A stretch of DNA of 64,000 bases from positions 558,001 to 622,000 of the forward strand of contig JAUKTV010000014.1 of the NCBI GenBank assembly GCA_030549205.1, given 5' to 3'. Of this stretch, positions 10,907 to 22,912 are shown piece after piece (positions within the stretch are counted from its first letter, which is position 1; every line of letters starts with the position of its first letter). The position numbers were made by a program, and so were the translations under genes. The notes under the pieces are model-generated. The model made no database searches. It had not been told where the DNA came from and saw only the letters and a list, made by a program, of their open reading frames with translations. This DNA comes from Apiosordaria backusii. Taxonomy: Eukaryota; Ascomycota; Sordariomycetes; Sordariales; Lasiosphaeriaceae.

Positions 10907-12419
10907 TTAACCATGACCCGCAGAACAGCCAGGCGATTGACCTGTTTCCAACTCAGCCTCTCTCTTGCTGGCATTCTCGCGCATCTCTGGCATCTTTCCT
11001 TTCTCAGTTTGCTTACCCTTACTCGTACTTTTCTTTGTCGGTGTAGGTGGAAGCGGGATACTCGGTGGTGGTAGCAAAGGAGGAAGATCGGCGGTTGTTG
11101 CCGTCATCGTTGAGACAGGAGAGGCGAGTGTAGGTGCAACGGTTGAGACAGTGGCCGATGGCGGTGAGATTGGCAGTGCGGTCACCGGTGTTATTGGTGG
11201 CAGCTGTAGAGGTGTTGGCGGAAATGGGGGTGACATCAACTGGCCTTCTCTTGTCATTTCGACCATCAGTGTCAGGGGCGGTGCCGTTTGAGGTCGAGGT
11301 GGAAGAGGGGATGCCGATCTAGAGGTTGACACGGCTAATTCCGAGACTCCATGATGAGAAGGAAGCTCATTTCTGGCTCTTGCTTTGGCGTCCCTCCATT
11401 GTGATCTGACTTCCAACACGCGGAAGCTTTTCCGCAGTCGGAAACCATTTCGCCGTTGTCTGTAGACAGAGAAAAGCCAGCAACCGAGGAAGTATGCGAC
11501 CAAGATCATGATGCCGCCTACGATAACCCCAGCTGCCTCCCCTGGGCTTCCGACCCAGTGTCGTTGATCATCAGGCGAAGAGCTTGGATCTCCTGTGGGG
11601 GCCGTCTTGTTGGTTTCCAGTGCTGAGGTTGGAACTGGTATTCGAGTTGCGAGCCGGTCAACGTTTGTGAATACGAGGTTTGAGTCGGACAGTCGACACT
11701 GGGAACGGCTATCTTTGATGCAAGCGTAGTTTGCTGGGCAACAGCCTCCTGCTGGGTCTCAGCGTTATGCAACTTTTAACTGGAAGTTGGATGACTACTA
11801 GAAGAGATATGCACCTACCGCCAATGTCTTCTTTGCAAGCGAAGTAACCCCTGTACCCCGGGCATGGGAGAGATTCTAGAGGCTTATCCTTTTCCAGCTG
11901 TGGTGACACACACAACTCCCCCTTCCCACAAGCAAAGCCCACTGGACAGCAGCCACCACCATACTCAGGCGCACAATTAAAGTACCCGGACTGACCACAG
12001 GCTACGACCCCTGGCAGAGATGAGGTTGAGGGCCCGGGATCAATCGGTATTACGGATACACGTATCGTATTAGTGATTCGGGAGCTAATTGCAGTCGGTT
12101 GGATTGTTAGTTTTGTTGTTGGGCCTAAAGGAGCATGTGGTGATGGCAAGGGTAGTAGAGAGGTCGTTTGCATGGTTGACGTGGTTGGGGTAGGCCTTGT
12201 GGTGGTGCTTGGCTTCGTGGCCGCCGCTGCTCGCAACGATGCTATTCTCTCCTTTTCCCTCTGAGCCCGTTCGCTTTCTACTCGCTTCCTCTCAGCTTCT
12301 TTTTGCTGTTCAATTCTCGCTCTTTCTCGTTCCTGTTCAAGCCTCTTCCTTTCATTTTCCTTCTCTTTTTCGATGCGAAGCCTCTCCTGTTCTTGCCATG
12401 TTCGCGTTATAGTCGACAT
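10907..12419 (-). CDS. Cys-rich single-pass membrane protein with charged N-terminal helix
   Basis: Two exons (intron 11752-11818, 67 nt, phase 1) give about 481 residues. Order: a long charged helix rich in Glu/Arg/Lys (residues about 5-60), a Ser/Thr/Pro stalk, two Cys-rich units (CGQSGYFNCAPEYGGGCCP... and CPGYRGYFACKEDIGAGGCC, the second interrupted by the intron), a transmembrane segment (VIVGGIMILVAYFLGCWLF), and a Pro/Ser-rich cytoplasmic tail. The GGCCP-x-x-[YF]-x-C unit is typical of fungal cell-surface proteins. No signal peptide is visible from the ATG at 12419. A CTTACTCACAG acceptor-like string just upstream suggests a missing 5' exon. Confidence 0.7.
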
Positions 12420-13345
12420 CCTGTGAGTAAGGTATATAAGCGGGTTGGGCAGGTGGATTGGAAACGATGATCGGAAGCATTTGATGCTAAAATGGGGACT
12501 GGAAGCCGAGTGATGGCAGCTAGAACATTCCCTTAGTATTCTCAGAAAGCCTGGTGTAGGAATGAAACTTCTAGTATATAAGTACGGGGGCTGAGCCATA
12601 TAGGGAGCTCATCCACTCAAGTTTGCGTGCCATTAGCGGTTGCGATCTTGGGGTGACCCCTTTTCGGCCGTGCTGCCGATCTCCCGGGTAGTCGCGGGAT
12701 CTGCCTTGCTTGTGTGAGATCCGTAGAGGTGCCGATAAGGCTGCAATGGGCAAACCATCTATGCCAAGCTGCAAGCTGCGGTTCGTGGGGTAGGTGGGTG
12801 GCTTGAACCCCCATCTCGGGTTCTGTTCTACCGACTCCCGTCCTCTTGTCAAACAAACGACTGTAGACGTTGATCCGTGAAATATGCACAAAAGCTCGGA
12901 TGACCTGCCCCTAAACAGGCAAAGCCCCATACCTGATGTGAAAACACGCCTGGCAGCATGTTGTAGCGGCAGGAAGAAAGACCTGGGTGTTTGATTGGCA
13001 GGCCGCGAAACTGGGCCGTATAGGTAAGGTGGTTCGAAAGATGCAGGACATTTCGGTCTCCGGATGTGGATGATGGTGACCGTCATGTACCATTGGGGTC
13101 TTGCATCGACCAAGAGATAGGTTCCTAGAGGCTAACGTTGCAGATGGAACATCCACCCGGATGGGACTGAGGTCGAGTAATGTCAGGTCTTGACGGATAT
13201 ACGTTGCGCACGGTAATGGTCCATGCCCAGTTAGCCCACACGTACTGTGGCGAATGTGCCGCCCTGGGTGTAACATCCAAGCAGCCCCCAAAACACGAAA
13301 AGCCTGAGTGGCATTCACGCGCCCATCCTGACCAAAGAGTCCGAC
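12420..13345. other. Intergenic, no gene seen
   Basis: About 925 bp between the two Cys-rich membrane genes. Possible TATA-like strings (CTTATATAC) occur on the minus strand near 12440 and 12535, upstream of the 10907-12419 gene. Open frames here are Arg/Pro-rich and overlap in several frames, which looks non-coding. Confidence 0.4.
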
Positions 13346-14215
13346 TCATATCCTTTCGCCGCCTGATGGGCTATCATCATCCGACCGTGTCGCCGGAATG
13401 TCCTCGACTTCGGACACGCCGTGTGTCCCCATCAATTCCGGACAGTATTGGGTGTCCTCCAGCTCCCAAGCAACATTGTTTGCAATAAGTTCCCGTTTCG
13501 TTTGCATCTCAGCATCCATCTCATGAGGCTGAGCATTCTTTGCCAACTCGAGCGTGCTGTGTGGGCCACTGCTGTCCTGTGGCTCATCCCCACCACCATT
13601 TCCCCGACGACGCCGGATAATGAAGTAGACTCCCAAAGCAAGGAGAACAAACCCAACGGTCGCTGAAGCGACGATAACACCGATCAGTGGACTGCTCGAA
13701 AGGCCACGGTCTGCGGATTGCAAATTTTCAACACCCGGTGCCGCCGCTATCCCCGAAGTTGCGGTGGTGCTCGTAGATGTTGGGTCTGTTTGTGTAGTAA
13801 TGCGGTCGACAGTCGTGGTAACTGAGGAGGAGTAGGTAGTAACCATCCACACATGGGTTACGCCGTTGGTGCTTGTGAAGATTGTGGATGTTGCAAGCTG
13901 GGCTTTTTCCTCTATTTGTATCGTGAGGTGGCAGTTGTCTTCCAGGCAGGCAAAGTTTAGCGGGCAGCAGCCACCTGGGTGCCGAGCAGTGTTAGCTATA
14001 CGCTTTGAAGAGATGGAAGACTGGACCTCACCGCCAATTTCCTTCCGACATGCTATATACCCGTCAAATCCGGGACATGGCCCAGCGTGATTATCTGCAA
14101 CGTCAATGCCGCCTTTGGGAAGGCACTTGGCGCCAGAGAGCTCGCAGAAGAAGCTGTTGGGACAACAAAAGCCATTTCCACAATTGCTCGAATTCTGTGG
14201 GCATCTCTGGTCCAT
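13346..14215 (-). CDS. Cys-rich single-pass membrane protein, paralogue of 10907-12419
   Basis: Two exons (intron 13975-14031, 57 nt, phase 1) give about 270 residues. It begins with the Cys-rich part CPQNSSNCGNGFCCPNSFFC, then CPGFDGYIACRKEIGGGCCP, which the intron splits at the same Gly codon and phase as in the neighbour. Next come a Thr/Ser stalk, a transmembrane segment (LIGVIVASATVGFVLLALGVY), RRRR, and an acidic tail. No signal peptide is visible from the first ATG at 14215. The frame stays open upstream to 14272 without an ATG, so an upstream exon may be missing. Tandem, same strand: a probable local duplication. It may serve as a wall-sensing or surface receptor-like protein (inference). 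Confidence 0.7.
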   Translation of the reverse strand: MDQRCPQNSSNCGNGFCCPNSFFCELSGAKCLPKGGIDVADNHAGPCPGFDGYIACRKEIGGEVQSSISSKRIANTARHPGGCCPLNFACLEDNCHLTIQIEEKAQLATSTIFTSTNGVTHVWMVTTYSSSVTTTVDRITTQTDPTSTSTTATSGIAAAPGVENLQSADRGLSSSPLIGVIVASATVGFVLLALGVYFIIRRRRGNGGGDEPQDSSGPHSTLELAKNAQPHEMDAEMQTKRELIANNVAWELEDTQYCPELMGTHGVSEVEDIPATRSDDDSPSGGERI

Positions 14216-15583
14216 TTGAACTTTGTTTGTATGCGATACTGTTGTGGTGAATGATGTCGATGTCCTTTGCACAACCGGGTAATTGAATCAAGGAGATGGG
14301 GCGGAAAACGACTGCTCCTCCCCGCCCCTACCGTGTACACCAAAGTGTGAGGCCCTGCGCCACAGGATCGCGTCGAGATTTGTTCCTGGGATTGGATCGC
14401 TAGACGCTGCGCTGTCCCTCCCGCGAGTTGGGAGGTTTCAAGTTTATAGCTACACCAGTCAGCAAGTCAAGGCATTGCAAATGTTGAAACCTACCTATGA
14501 TTTTTGACATGTCAGATGTGGCTCTTGAAGAGTCAGACAGACTATTACAAGATAGTCAATATACTCTCCAAAAATATCTGGTCGATAGGCCTCGAAGACG
14601 GTATAGTAGGCATTTGGATGTGACTGTTTTGTCTATCGCATCCTAGATACCGACCTGCCGCACACTTAGGCTGTTATTTAAAGAATTCATAAAGCAGGAG
14701 AGTAGCTGAACCATGATGGCAAATGGGAGAGATTGATCATTTGTCAACGGTCGTTATTTTTCCAGGCTGCCTTGTAAATTGTTGCTGGTGAAGTTGTCAG
14801 CAAAACAATTGTCATAAAGCCGCGCTCCTATCCCCTGCAACCCACCATTGTGTCGCGACTGGCTTGCTTCTGCCCTTCCGCCTGAGACATCAGCAGCTCC
14901 GAGTCAAGTTCCAAGCAATGACTTTGCCATCTGGCAGCCAAGTGATTAAGAACAGTCTGACTGGCGTAGCTGTGATGCTTGATACCAGGAAAGATAGCCA
15001 TCTGGTTGGCCTTCGGGCTAAACTCAACTTTCAATTCTATGGCATCAGTCTTGTACCTTCCTCTCAAAGATGCATCGTTCTAGGATGTTGCTTTTTTGCT
15101 TGCCCGCGCGTGGTTCCTTCCATTCTCTTGATCAAGTGTGATTTGGCACTCGGTAGTAGCCTTCTGTACCTGGTTGACAACGCCCATACACGGCAGTCAC
15201 GCACCGTAACTAAGTTAGGTGGAAGGCGTCTTCCTTACTTCTCAACCGAACACTCCAGCTACCACCTATCCGCCTGGTCACTTGGCAATTTGCCGCCTTC
15301 ACACACTTTTCTTCTTTCTCATCGACTCAAATACTCCCTCTAAAGCGAAACGGAAGACCAGACAAGGCCACGGCAACCTCTCAGTCAACAAAAACAGGCC
15401 ATTTCGCGAGGGCGCTGCCTATGTTCAATTCCAGATCACCAGCACTCCCAATAAATATCTCTGGAGTTGCGCCAGCGAGCTTCTAAACCGCGAAAAATAG
15501 AGGGCCTTGCAATCGTGGAGCTCTGCGATCCACTCTCGCTAAACACACCAACCACTTCCACCAAGCAACCATCTGACAACACC
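14216..15583. other. Intergenic, no gene seen
   Basis: About 1.37 kb. Open frames are short and lack codon bias. The last 100 bp before 15584 form the leader of the next gene (context CACCATG). Confidence 0.4.
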
Positions 15584-16946
15584 ATGTCGTCCACCGAGAC
15601 CGCGACTGCCGAGTTGCAAGGACCTAGAAGCGATGATGACGCCAGCGTTGTGTTCGTTATTGCCAAGAAGACCAGAAAGCGACCCAGCGGCGAGAATGAT
15701 TTCAGCGAGACCAGTGTACCCCGAATCAAGGCAAGAAAGATAACAGCCCAAAGCAGCTCAGAATCGATTGACCATTCCGAGAAGATTAAACGCGAGATTG
15801 AAGGTGGCCATCTATCAACTGGCAAGCGCGCGGCTGAGGAAGATTTGGACATCATCGTGGATGTTTTGCGGGGTTCGCCAAACGAATTGTCCAACACCAG
15901 AGCAGACGGTTTCATCGACCATCTAATAGCTTACCATGACAAATACAGAGCCCTCAGCGCGCTCCTTGTCGGCACCATTAACTGGACTACTCCCCGACAC
16001 CTGCTATACATCATGACCTCGCTGTCAGACGACCATCTGGGCTTACTGCATCTGAACATCCAAGACAAAACTTACGCCGTTTACCAAGCCCCCACCAGCC
16101 ATTTGAACACAGATACTGTGGATAAGATAGCAAGAGACCTCGTCGAAAATCATCTGCACGGCGCAAACAGGTTCACGGACTGGGAACTGAAAGCCTCGGA
16201 AAGTCCTGAACAACCTGTCGAGAACGTCAATGGCATTTTTACCTTCATAACGCTGATGTATCATGTCTCTCGCTCATCGCTCTTCCACCTACTTGACCCG
16301 CGCTTCTGGAGGGTATTCATGAAACTCTTTGTTTGTCGAGAAAATATCGGCGACTGGGTGGAATCACTGGCTGTGCTAGACGATGGCTATCATTATCCTA
16401 GCCTTGAACATGATATGAAACAACATCATGACATCGTCCGGAATTTACCTACTGAAAATGTGGGCTGGTTTAAAGGCCGCCCCAAATATGCACCCCTCTT
16501 TGCTGCCTCTTCACGAACTTAGCAAGACGGTCAAACGCGCGTGCCTTGAGCAGGCGGTCAATGCCAACAACATGTCTGCGCGGGCTATCATCGCAGCAAG
16601 TATAGTAAAGGGGCTCATCGCGAAGATTTCTTCCTTGGAGCAGCGGCGGGGGAGTGCCTCCGATGAGGTGTCGGGGTTGATCGCTTGTCTGGCAAAGGCA
16701 GACAATACAGACATCAGCATAATGAGACACTTGGGCAAAGACGTACGCCACAACACAGGCCGGATGCTACAAAACTACCGCGAGGCAAAACAAAAGATCC
16801 AAGTCGAGATGGATATGATTACAGCTTTCATTTCACGGCTGCAAGACGTGGAAATCAAGTTACGCTCTGTGCAGAAGCTCTGGAAGACGTATGAGGAGGT
16901 ACACAGGGAGCTCTTGGAGCTGATGGCCGAGATCATGGATGGCTAG
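15584..16946 (+). CDS. Degenerate Ulp1 (C48)-like protein with C-terminal coiled coil
   Basis: The first frame (15584 to about 16440) and a second frame (about 16440-16946) join through an unresolved intron or a +1 frame change. A candidate acceptor ends at 16475. The N-terminal 110 residues are polar, with basic clusters that may be nuclear signals. The central part resembles a Ulp1-like cysteine peptidase core: HLGLLHLNIQDKTYAVYQ (where HW-x-L would be expected), then PEQPVENVNGIFTF (where the family has QQ-x-x-DCGVF). The catalytic Cys and His are therefore not in place, so a pseudo-peptidase is likely. The C-terminus is a coiled coil. The start at 15584 is the first ATG with a good context. 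Confidence 0.45.
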
Positions 16947-18768
16947 GTTGGACAGATACACACCTTCAGCATCAATCAAGATCTACTCCAGTCTGAATAA
17001 TGGGTGGCCTTGATGATGACGCCTGAGTTGAAAGGCAGTTTGGGCACGAATGCTGTGCTGATGATCGGAGGAGTAAAACGGGAGATGTGATAAGGCTAGC
17101 TTCCAGCAAGCTCATAAGGGAATCAATTGGGGAACGGTCAAGGTACTCGTTGATTTGTATTGCTTCCAAGACAGTTCTTTGCACGCGAATGATGTTAAAC
17201 GGTGGCGTCCGGTTCAAGCGCAGACTTTATTAGGCACAAAATAGCAATTAATTCTCAAGCAGAGCCCCATGCTAAGGTACAGAGCCACGGTGCACTGAAG
17301 ATGAAGTAAACCATACGACATAAAGAGGCAAGGCAGCCAAGTATAGCCATGTGGTCTTTCTGGGATACCGGTAGGTACCAATGTGACTGAGTTAAACTAA
17401 GAAGCAGCGGAACCAAGTCTTCAATATCTCACTTCTACCACTTCGCAAAGAAAAACTTCAATGCCGCAAGGGACCATTTGCCTCAGGTTTTGTGCATGTT
17501 AATGTGTTCCTTCTTGCCCCTGAGACTAACGCCTGGCCCAACACAATGACGAGCACCACTTCCAGCCATGGCTGAATTTCTCCACAAGACCCTTTCGCTG
17601 TTAAGTGGACCTTTCAAAATCGATGTCAATGCAGCGGGGTCTTCACCAATGTCAAGGTGTATCGACTTTCACCGCTTTCGCTCCCCCTAGCAAAGGGCTT
17701 CTCTTCATCTATCTCATGTTCAGCGTCCTTCTTTCACACAGCCAACAATGCAATCAACAACTGGCCCAAGTCCCGTCCAAAACTCCACCAACCACATCTT
17801 TTCCTTCACCATCGACGCCAAGCCTTCGACAATGACCCTACAAAATAATTTTGCAATATTTTCCACCGTCTCAAAACCTCACTCACATGGTCCTTCCATC
17901 CTGTGGGCATCTCCATCATCTCGCAAGGTGTGGGTCGCCCTAGCAAGATATCCCACCAACCGCCTCACGTCCCGGCGCCAAGACGTCGCATAAACGGCTC
18001 TTGCCCCCTATTCTCAGATCCTCGGTGCAACTTGACCGTTTCCAGTTTCCACGACCGCCAAGACACCTTCCGCCGTCGAAACAGGTTAGCCCTCCACGTG
18101 GGTGCAGATATTGCTTGTGAGAGATCAGCACCAAAACACTAACAAAGTGTCACAAGCGATTCTTGCACCCACGTACCCTCCTGGTAAACGCTTATACGGA
18201 GCGGCAGACGAGAAGATGGGCGCAGGGATCAGAGGCAATTTCCGTGGTCTCGGGGCGGGCGTGCTCCCTTGCCTTTACAGAGGTTGAGATGACTGCTTTG
18301 GTAACTCCCTGCCTACCTAGCAGACACGATAGATCAGGTGTTGTGTAAGAGACTGAATGTTTATGTTACACTAATGAGGTCTCAGTGTCATTGCATACTA
18401 CAGATATGGGGTTGAAGCCGAGGATGATTCGTGCGAATTTGACCTCGCTGACCTCAAAGACACAACCCCCATGCCCAAGACACTCACTGGTGGGGAATCA
18501 GCTGGATGTCTCTCAGCCTCGAACCCAACGGAATGTTCGGAGATGCACAGGACTCTGGGGTGCAGCTACCCGACGCCACGCGATGTCTGAATATACGAAC
18601 TATGGAGAATCTTTCCGGAGTGGAAACAAAATCCCGGCTAGCTATCCCGGACGACAGTGGGTCTGCGAATCTTGAAACCGGCCGTTATTCCCTGGTTTGG
18701 TAGCAGTATTCCGATCTCAGTACTAGGTTGTAGACCGGATGACATCGTCAATATCGTCAGGGAATGAG
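16947..18768. other. Long intergenic region, no gene seen
   Basis: About 1.8 kb. Plus-strand open frames near 17600-18350 overlap each other in several frames and have no domain or codon bias. I see no repeats of note. Confidence 0.4.
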
Positions 18769-18775
18769 TATAAAG
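18769..18775 (+). promoter_or_regulatory. TATA box of the pectate lyase gene
   Basis: TATAAAG, 98 bp before the start codon at 18874, followed by a CA-rich leader typical of a well-expressed fungal gene. Confidence 0.6.
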
Positions 18776-18873
18776 ACTCTTGTCCAAGTCGAACTCTTCA
18801 AACTATCAACACCACCATCAGCCTCAACCCTCTTCCAGTCTTCCAATCTTGAGACCCATCAACAACCACCAAA

Positions 18874-19617
18874 ATGCATCTCCTCACCCTCCTCGCCACC
18901 GCGGCCGTCGTCACCGCCCAAACCAACACCGAGCTCCGCTCCGTCTTCCCCGTCCCCTCAGCCACAACCCACCTCGCCGCAGCCCGCACCATCGCCGCCG
19001 GCCAATCCCTCGACGGCGGCATGAAGCAGTGGGACCGCAACCCCTCCACCTGCAGTGACCAAGCCGAAGGCGGCGAGAAAGACGCCGTCTTCATCCTCCA
19101 AGACGGCGCCACCCTCAGCAACGCCATCATCGGCCCCAACAACGGCGAGGGTATCCACTGCAAGGGCAAGTGCACCCTCAACAACATCTGGTGGACCGAC
19201 GTCTGCGAGGACGCCGCCACCTTCCGCCAGACCTCCGGCACCTCGTACGTCAACGGCGGCGGTGCCCGCGGTGCTTCCGACAAGGTCTTCCAGCACAACG
19301 GCGCTGGCTTGGTTGCCGTCAAGAACTTTTACGCGAACAACATCGGCAAGCTGTACCGCTCCTGCGGCAACTGCGGTACTCAGTACGCGAGGCACTCGAC
19401 TTTCGACAACATCAAGGTGGAGGGATCGGCGCAGGTTGTGGCGGGTGTGAATTCCAACCTTGGGGATACCACTAGCATCAGGAACAGCTGCTTGTTGAAG
19501 GGTGCTGCTTGCTGGCTCTATGAGGGCAATAGCTCGGGCGACGAGCCTACCAAGATTGGCAGTGGTCCTTCGGGAACTGCTTGTGCTACTGCTGCAATCA
19601 AGACCTCCGGGTGCTAA
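18874..19617 (+). CDS. Secreted pectate lyase, polysaccharide lyase family 3
   Basis: Intronless, 247 residues. The signal peptide is MHLLTLLATAAVVTA (cleavage about residue 16). The PL3 beta-helix is clear: GGMKQWDRNPSTCSDQ, EGGEKDAVFILQDGATLSN, IIGPNNGEGIHCKGKCTLNN, WWTDVCEDAATFRQ, VFQHNGAG, and the late SCGNCGTQYAR. Cysteines fit the family's disulfides. It cleaves polygalacturonan by beta-elimination and acts on plant cell walls outside the cell. Length matches the family. Codons are strongly C-ending, which suggests high expression. It has a TATA box upstream. Large frames on both other phases and the opposite strand are shadows. Confidence 0.95.
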   Translation: MHLLTLLATAAVVTAQTNTELRSVFPVPSATTHLAAARTIAAGQSLDGGMKQWDRNPSTCSDQAEGGEKDAVFILQDGATLSNAIIGPNNGEGIHCKGKCTLNNIWWTDVCEDAATFRQTSGTSYVNGGGARGASDKVFQHNGAGLVAVKNFYANNIGKLYRSCGNCGTQYARHSTFDNIKVEGSAQVVAGVNSNLGDTTSIRNSCLLKGAACWLYEGNSSGDEPTKIGSGPSGTACATAAIKTSGC

Positions 19618-19867
19618 GTCAGCTTGACTATGAAATAAGGGTGGTGGTAACAAGGCGGCGGTAACAAGGTGGTGGCAACAAAAGGGGGACGATGTATATA
19701 TCTGGCCAGGCAAAGTTGTACATATGGGCACTGGACACTCATTCACAAACCAAACATCTTTGTTAACTTTGTAACAACAACAACATTACTCTGCCCTTCC
19801 CAGTGAACTCTGACCTCAATAAAACCCCCTTCCAGCTCCTGCTATCCAATCCCAATCTCTTCCTACC

Positions 19868-21219
19868 TCAATCAAAATGAAACCCCCTCCCCAACCTTCC
19901 CCTCAGCTCCTCCCCTCCCTCCCTCTCCCCCGCCAACCCCCTCTCAATCATCCACCTAATCAACACCAACCCACTAGCAGGCTTCACCTCCCCCATCCTC
20001 AACTTCTCCTTCAACCCCCCACATCCACCAATTCCCACCCAACAACCTCCCCATCCCCATCCCCTGGCCTGGGAGTGATGCTCTCAGGCAGTTCAACCTC
20101 GAATACATGTTGAACCTGCATCTGGCACCCCTCCTCCCCAATCTCCGTCTCGCATAGCTGAAGACGATTTTCACCGATATATCGAGCGTGAGAACGGAGG
20201 TAGGGGGATGGTAACCGAACTTCTTCGTGTGCTTCGCGGATGATCCCCTCTAGGGGGGAGGGATCGGAACTGGAAAGACCTCCGGCGGCGGTGCAATCGA
20301 GGAGGGAGGGCCAGGCTGATTTCCAGGGGGCGCGGCGGGAGAGGTATATTCTCAACTCTTTGGTGTTGGTACTGTGGTTGTCATTGTCATTGTCGCTAGC
20401 GCTGTCGATGGTAGGGATCGGGGTGGGGGTGCAGTTGTTGGCCATAGGAGAGGATGTCGTTCGGGGTTGAAAGCTGAGCTTCGACATGTCAATCTCTGAC
20501 AGCGGGGTCGTAGCAGTCGAAGTTACGTTCGTAGCCAGCGAGGCGATGGATGTGGAAGAGGTCGCCCGTCCAAGGGTAGACAATGACGTCGCAGAAGACG
20601 AAGAGATATTCGGTGCGGTCGGGGACAGTAGGTATAGGCAACGAGGAAGACGCTCTCGTTGATGATGCCTAGCATGTCCACTCCGCAGCCATCAAGTTCC
20701 AACACTGGTTCCCGGGTCGGTGGGTAGAGTAAGGGGAATAGCTCGTTACACCAGCGGTAGAGGGAGCGCCGCGTAGTCACTCCCGCTCTTTTGTTCTCGG
20801 CGGCGACTTGGAGATGGCCGGCCCAGAGTGTTTCTCTCATCGCTTTGGTGCGGGTCTCGAAGGTGTTGGGCATCCCGTCTGGGATGGCGAGGGTGATCGT
20901 TTGAGCATCGTGATCGAGAAGCCAATATTCGCTCGGCCAGGGGAGGTCGGCGACGAAATTCGTGTGGATGTAGCCGAAGGGCTTGGGATAGGGGTCGACG
21001 AAGAAGGTGTAGTATTTCGACATGTGGTTTTGGTAGGTGGGCGAGGAAGGATATGGCCAGCTGGGAAGGAGAGGGGCAGTTAGCGACAACCAGTGAAATG
21101 GGAAGGCTCGGAAGATTCTGGTAAGGGACAGGGACTTGCGTATCGACCATGTTGACGAGGTCGAGGTTGGAGTAGGGGGCATTCTCTGCCAGTTTGGCTC
21201 GAGTTTTCAGCAGCGACAT
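19868..21219 (-). CDS. Nudix hydrolase with N-terminal DUF4743 (thiamine-pyrophosphokinase-related type)
   Basis: Start at 21219 (MSLLKTRAKLAENA). The first intron, 21061-21139, has a GC donor with perfect GCAAGT context. The DUF4743 region includes WPYPSSPTYQNHMSKYY and DLPWPSEYWLLDHD. The Nudix box is AAGGLSSSDPSPLEGIIREA followed by HEEV, degenerate after EE as is usual in this subfamily. The C-terminus EVKPASGLVLIRWMIERG fits the family end. Two one-base frame losses lie at a CCCC run (minus strand, about 20618) and a G6 run (about 20015-20020). A Ser/Thr-rich insert of some 80 residues separates the two domains. Yeast relatives (YJR142W type) hydrolyse damaged thiamine pyrophosphate; function here is by family. 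Confidence 0.75.
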
Positions 21220-22825
21220 GGTGGTTTGGTCGTGGGCAGGAATGATTAGATTCGATAGCAACAGAGAGAATTTGATGGTGCTCTGGGTCTGGGAAATCTA
21301 ACAGGAAAGAGTGACTCTACCGTCGCGGACTGTACCTTTATAGGACTTGCCTCTCTTTGCGACGCAAGGCAAGTTCCTACCTTCCACGTTGCTGCCCCCC
21401 CCGCCTCGCACAGGTGTTCCCAAACCAAAACTACTCTGTCACAAAACTACCAGGTGCCTTATCTTACTGTAAGACCCTCCTTAATCCATCGCCACTACCG
21501 GTTACCTCAAAATCCATCTCAACCCAGGGCTTGGCATCTGATAATTTCTACATCTCCAACAGCACTGCAGGGTGTTTCCCGGCCTGTTTGCCTAGCAATC
21601 CTTTCGCACGATTCCTTGTAGGGCTGGGAATCTCGGTTGCCAGAAGGGCTCTGATAAACTCAGAATGTCGGGAATGAAACGGGACCGACGACGGCAGCAA
21701 GAAATGAGAACCGTGCAGTAGCCACCACCAAGTCAACTTTGCGGGCGCAGAACAGTGATTGGATCACTAATTTGGGCAGTATCAGGAACTTTTGCATACT
21801 CTTCGGGTGTCAGTGGTGAGTCTGCATCGGGCTGTTATCGCCGGCACCATGGATCTTCCTTCAAATGCCGTTGGTCAGGTATGACATGGAGCTGTTGTAA
21901 GGTAACAGCGATCCTAGAAGTTTGTGGAGTTTTCTCCAGCTTTGTGATCCGCCCAGCTTACAGTCTTACGCTTGTCAGCACGAGGCCATGAGGTAAGGCC
22001 AGTGCCTCATGCCTCCAACAGCCTCCCATCATCAACCAGCTCACTATCAGCGCTCCCGGCTTTCTGAGGCATGTCACTTGTGCCGAGACCACTTGAGAGT
22101 TAGGTAGATGGTTCTTGCTAATCACGGCGATTATCATTTTGCTATTTTCGGCCTTGATGATCACGTATTCGCATGTGGCCTGCTGAGAGGCCATCCTCTC
22201 GGATTGCGCTCCATAGGCTACGAGTGTCGAACAATCTGCAAGGCCCAACGACCTTAGCTGTGCCACATCATACCCGTACGCCACAATCCCTCAAATCCCA
22301 ACTCCTTCGGCTTCAACAACAATCGCTATTGGACTTGGCATTGCATCCTGCAAGGAGCTTCGGAATGTAACCTCGAATCGCTGCCAATCCCCGCCATTTC
22401 CTGTCGCTGAATGCGCTGCTTTGTCAGGTCGGCTGCTTTTGAGTTCTGACCCATGCATAATCTCTATGATCTTACACATGGATTTGGAAATGCGGCCTGC
22501 TCGTCGTGGCAGCTGCTTTGGGTTCTGACATGCTGCATGCCTGATGCACGGGTGATTTTCTGCAGACGTGAGGAACCTGTGTCAATGTCACCATCGACGT
22601 CTCCTCACATTCAGCCGGCCAAGAAAGGAAATCCGGAAGAAAAGAGTTAGTCCGGCGTGGAAGCAAGCGAGCTGCTTCCCCGCAAGATCTAATTGGAAGA
22701 CTTATCGATCGCTTGTCGAGATCGCGATTTGCTCATTCCGATTCAAGCGGTTACAATATCGTCCCGGGGTGTCGGTACTGGGGAACGGCATCTATCAGCC
22801 TCGTTGCATTGTCATGATGTTGGTG
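21220..22825. other. Intergenic, no gene seen
   Basis: About 1.6 kb between the Nudix gene and the DUF3237 promoter. No convincing coding frame or repeat. Confidence 0.4.
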
Positions 22826-22833
22826 TATAAAAG
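22826..22833 (+). promoter_or_regulatory. TATA box of the DUF3237 gene
   Basis: TATAAAAG, 87 bp upstream of the start codon at 22913. Confidence 0.6.
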
Positions 22834-22912
22834 GACAGGACACTCGCCAGCATGTTGTGGAGACTGAATCAAGTTATCACCACCCATCAGATCAGAAAAT
22901 ATCACAACCAAA

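Noticed and set aside
18958..19746. Long minus-strand frame of 262 codons
   Set aside because: Antisense of the pectate lyase; GC-rich third positions keep the opposite strand open.
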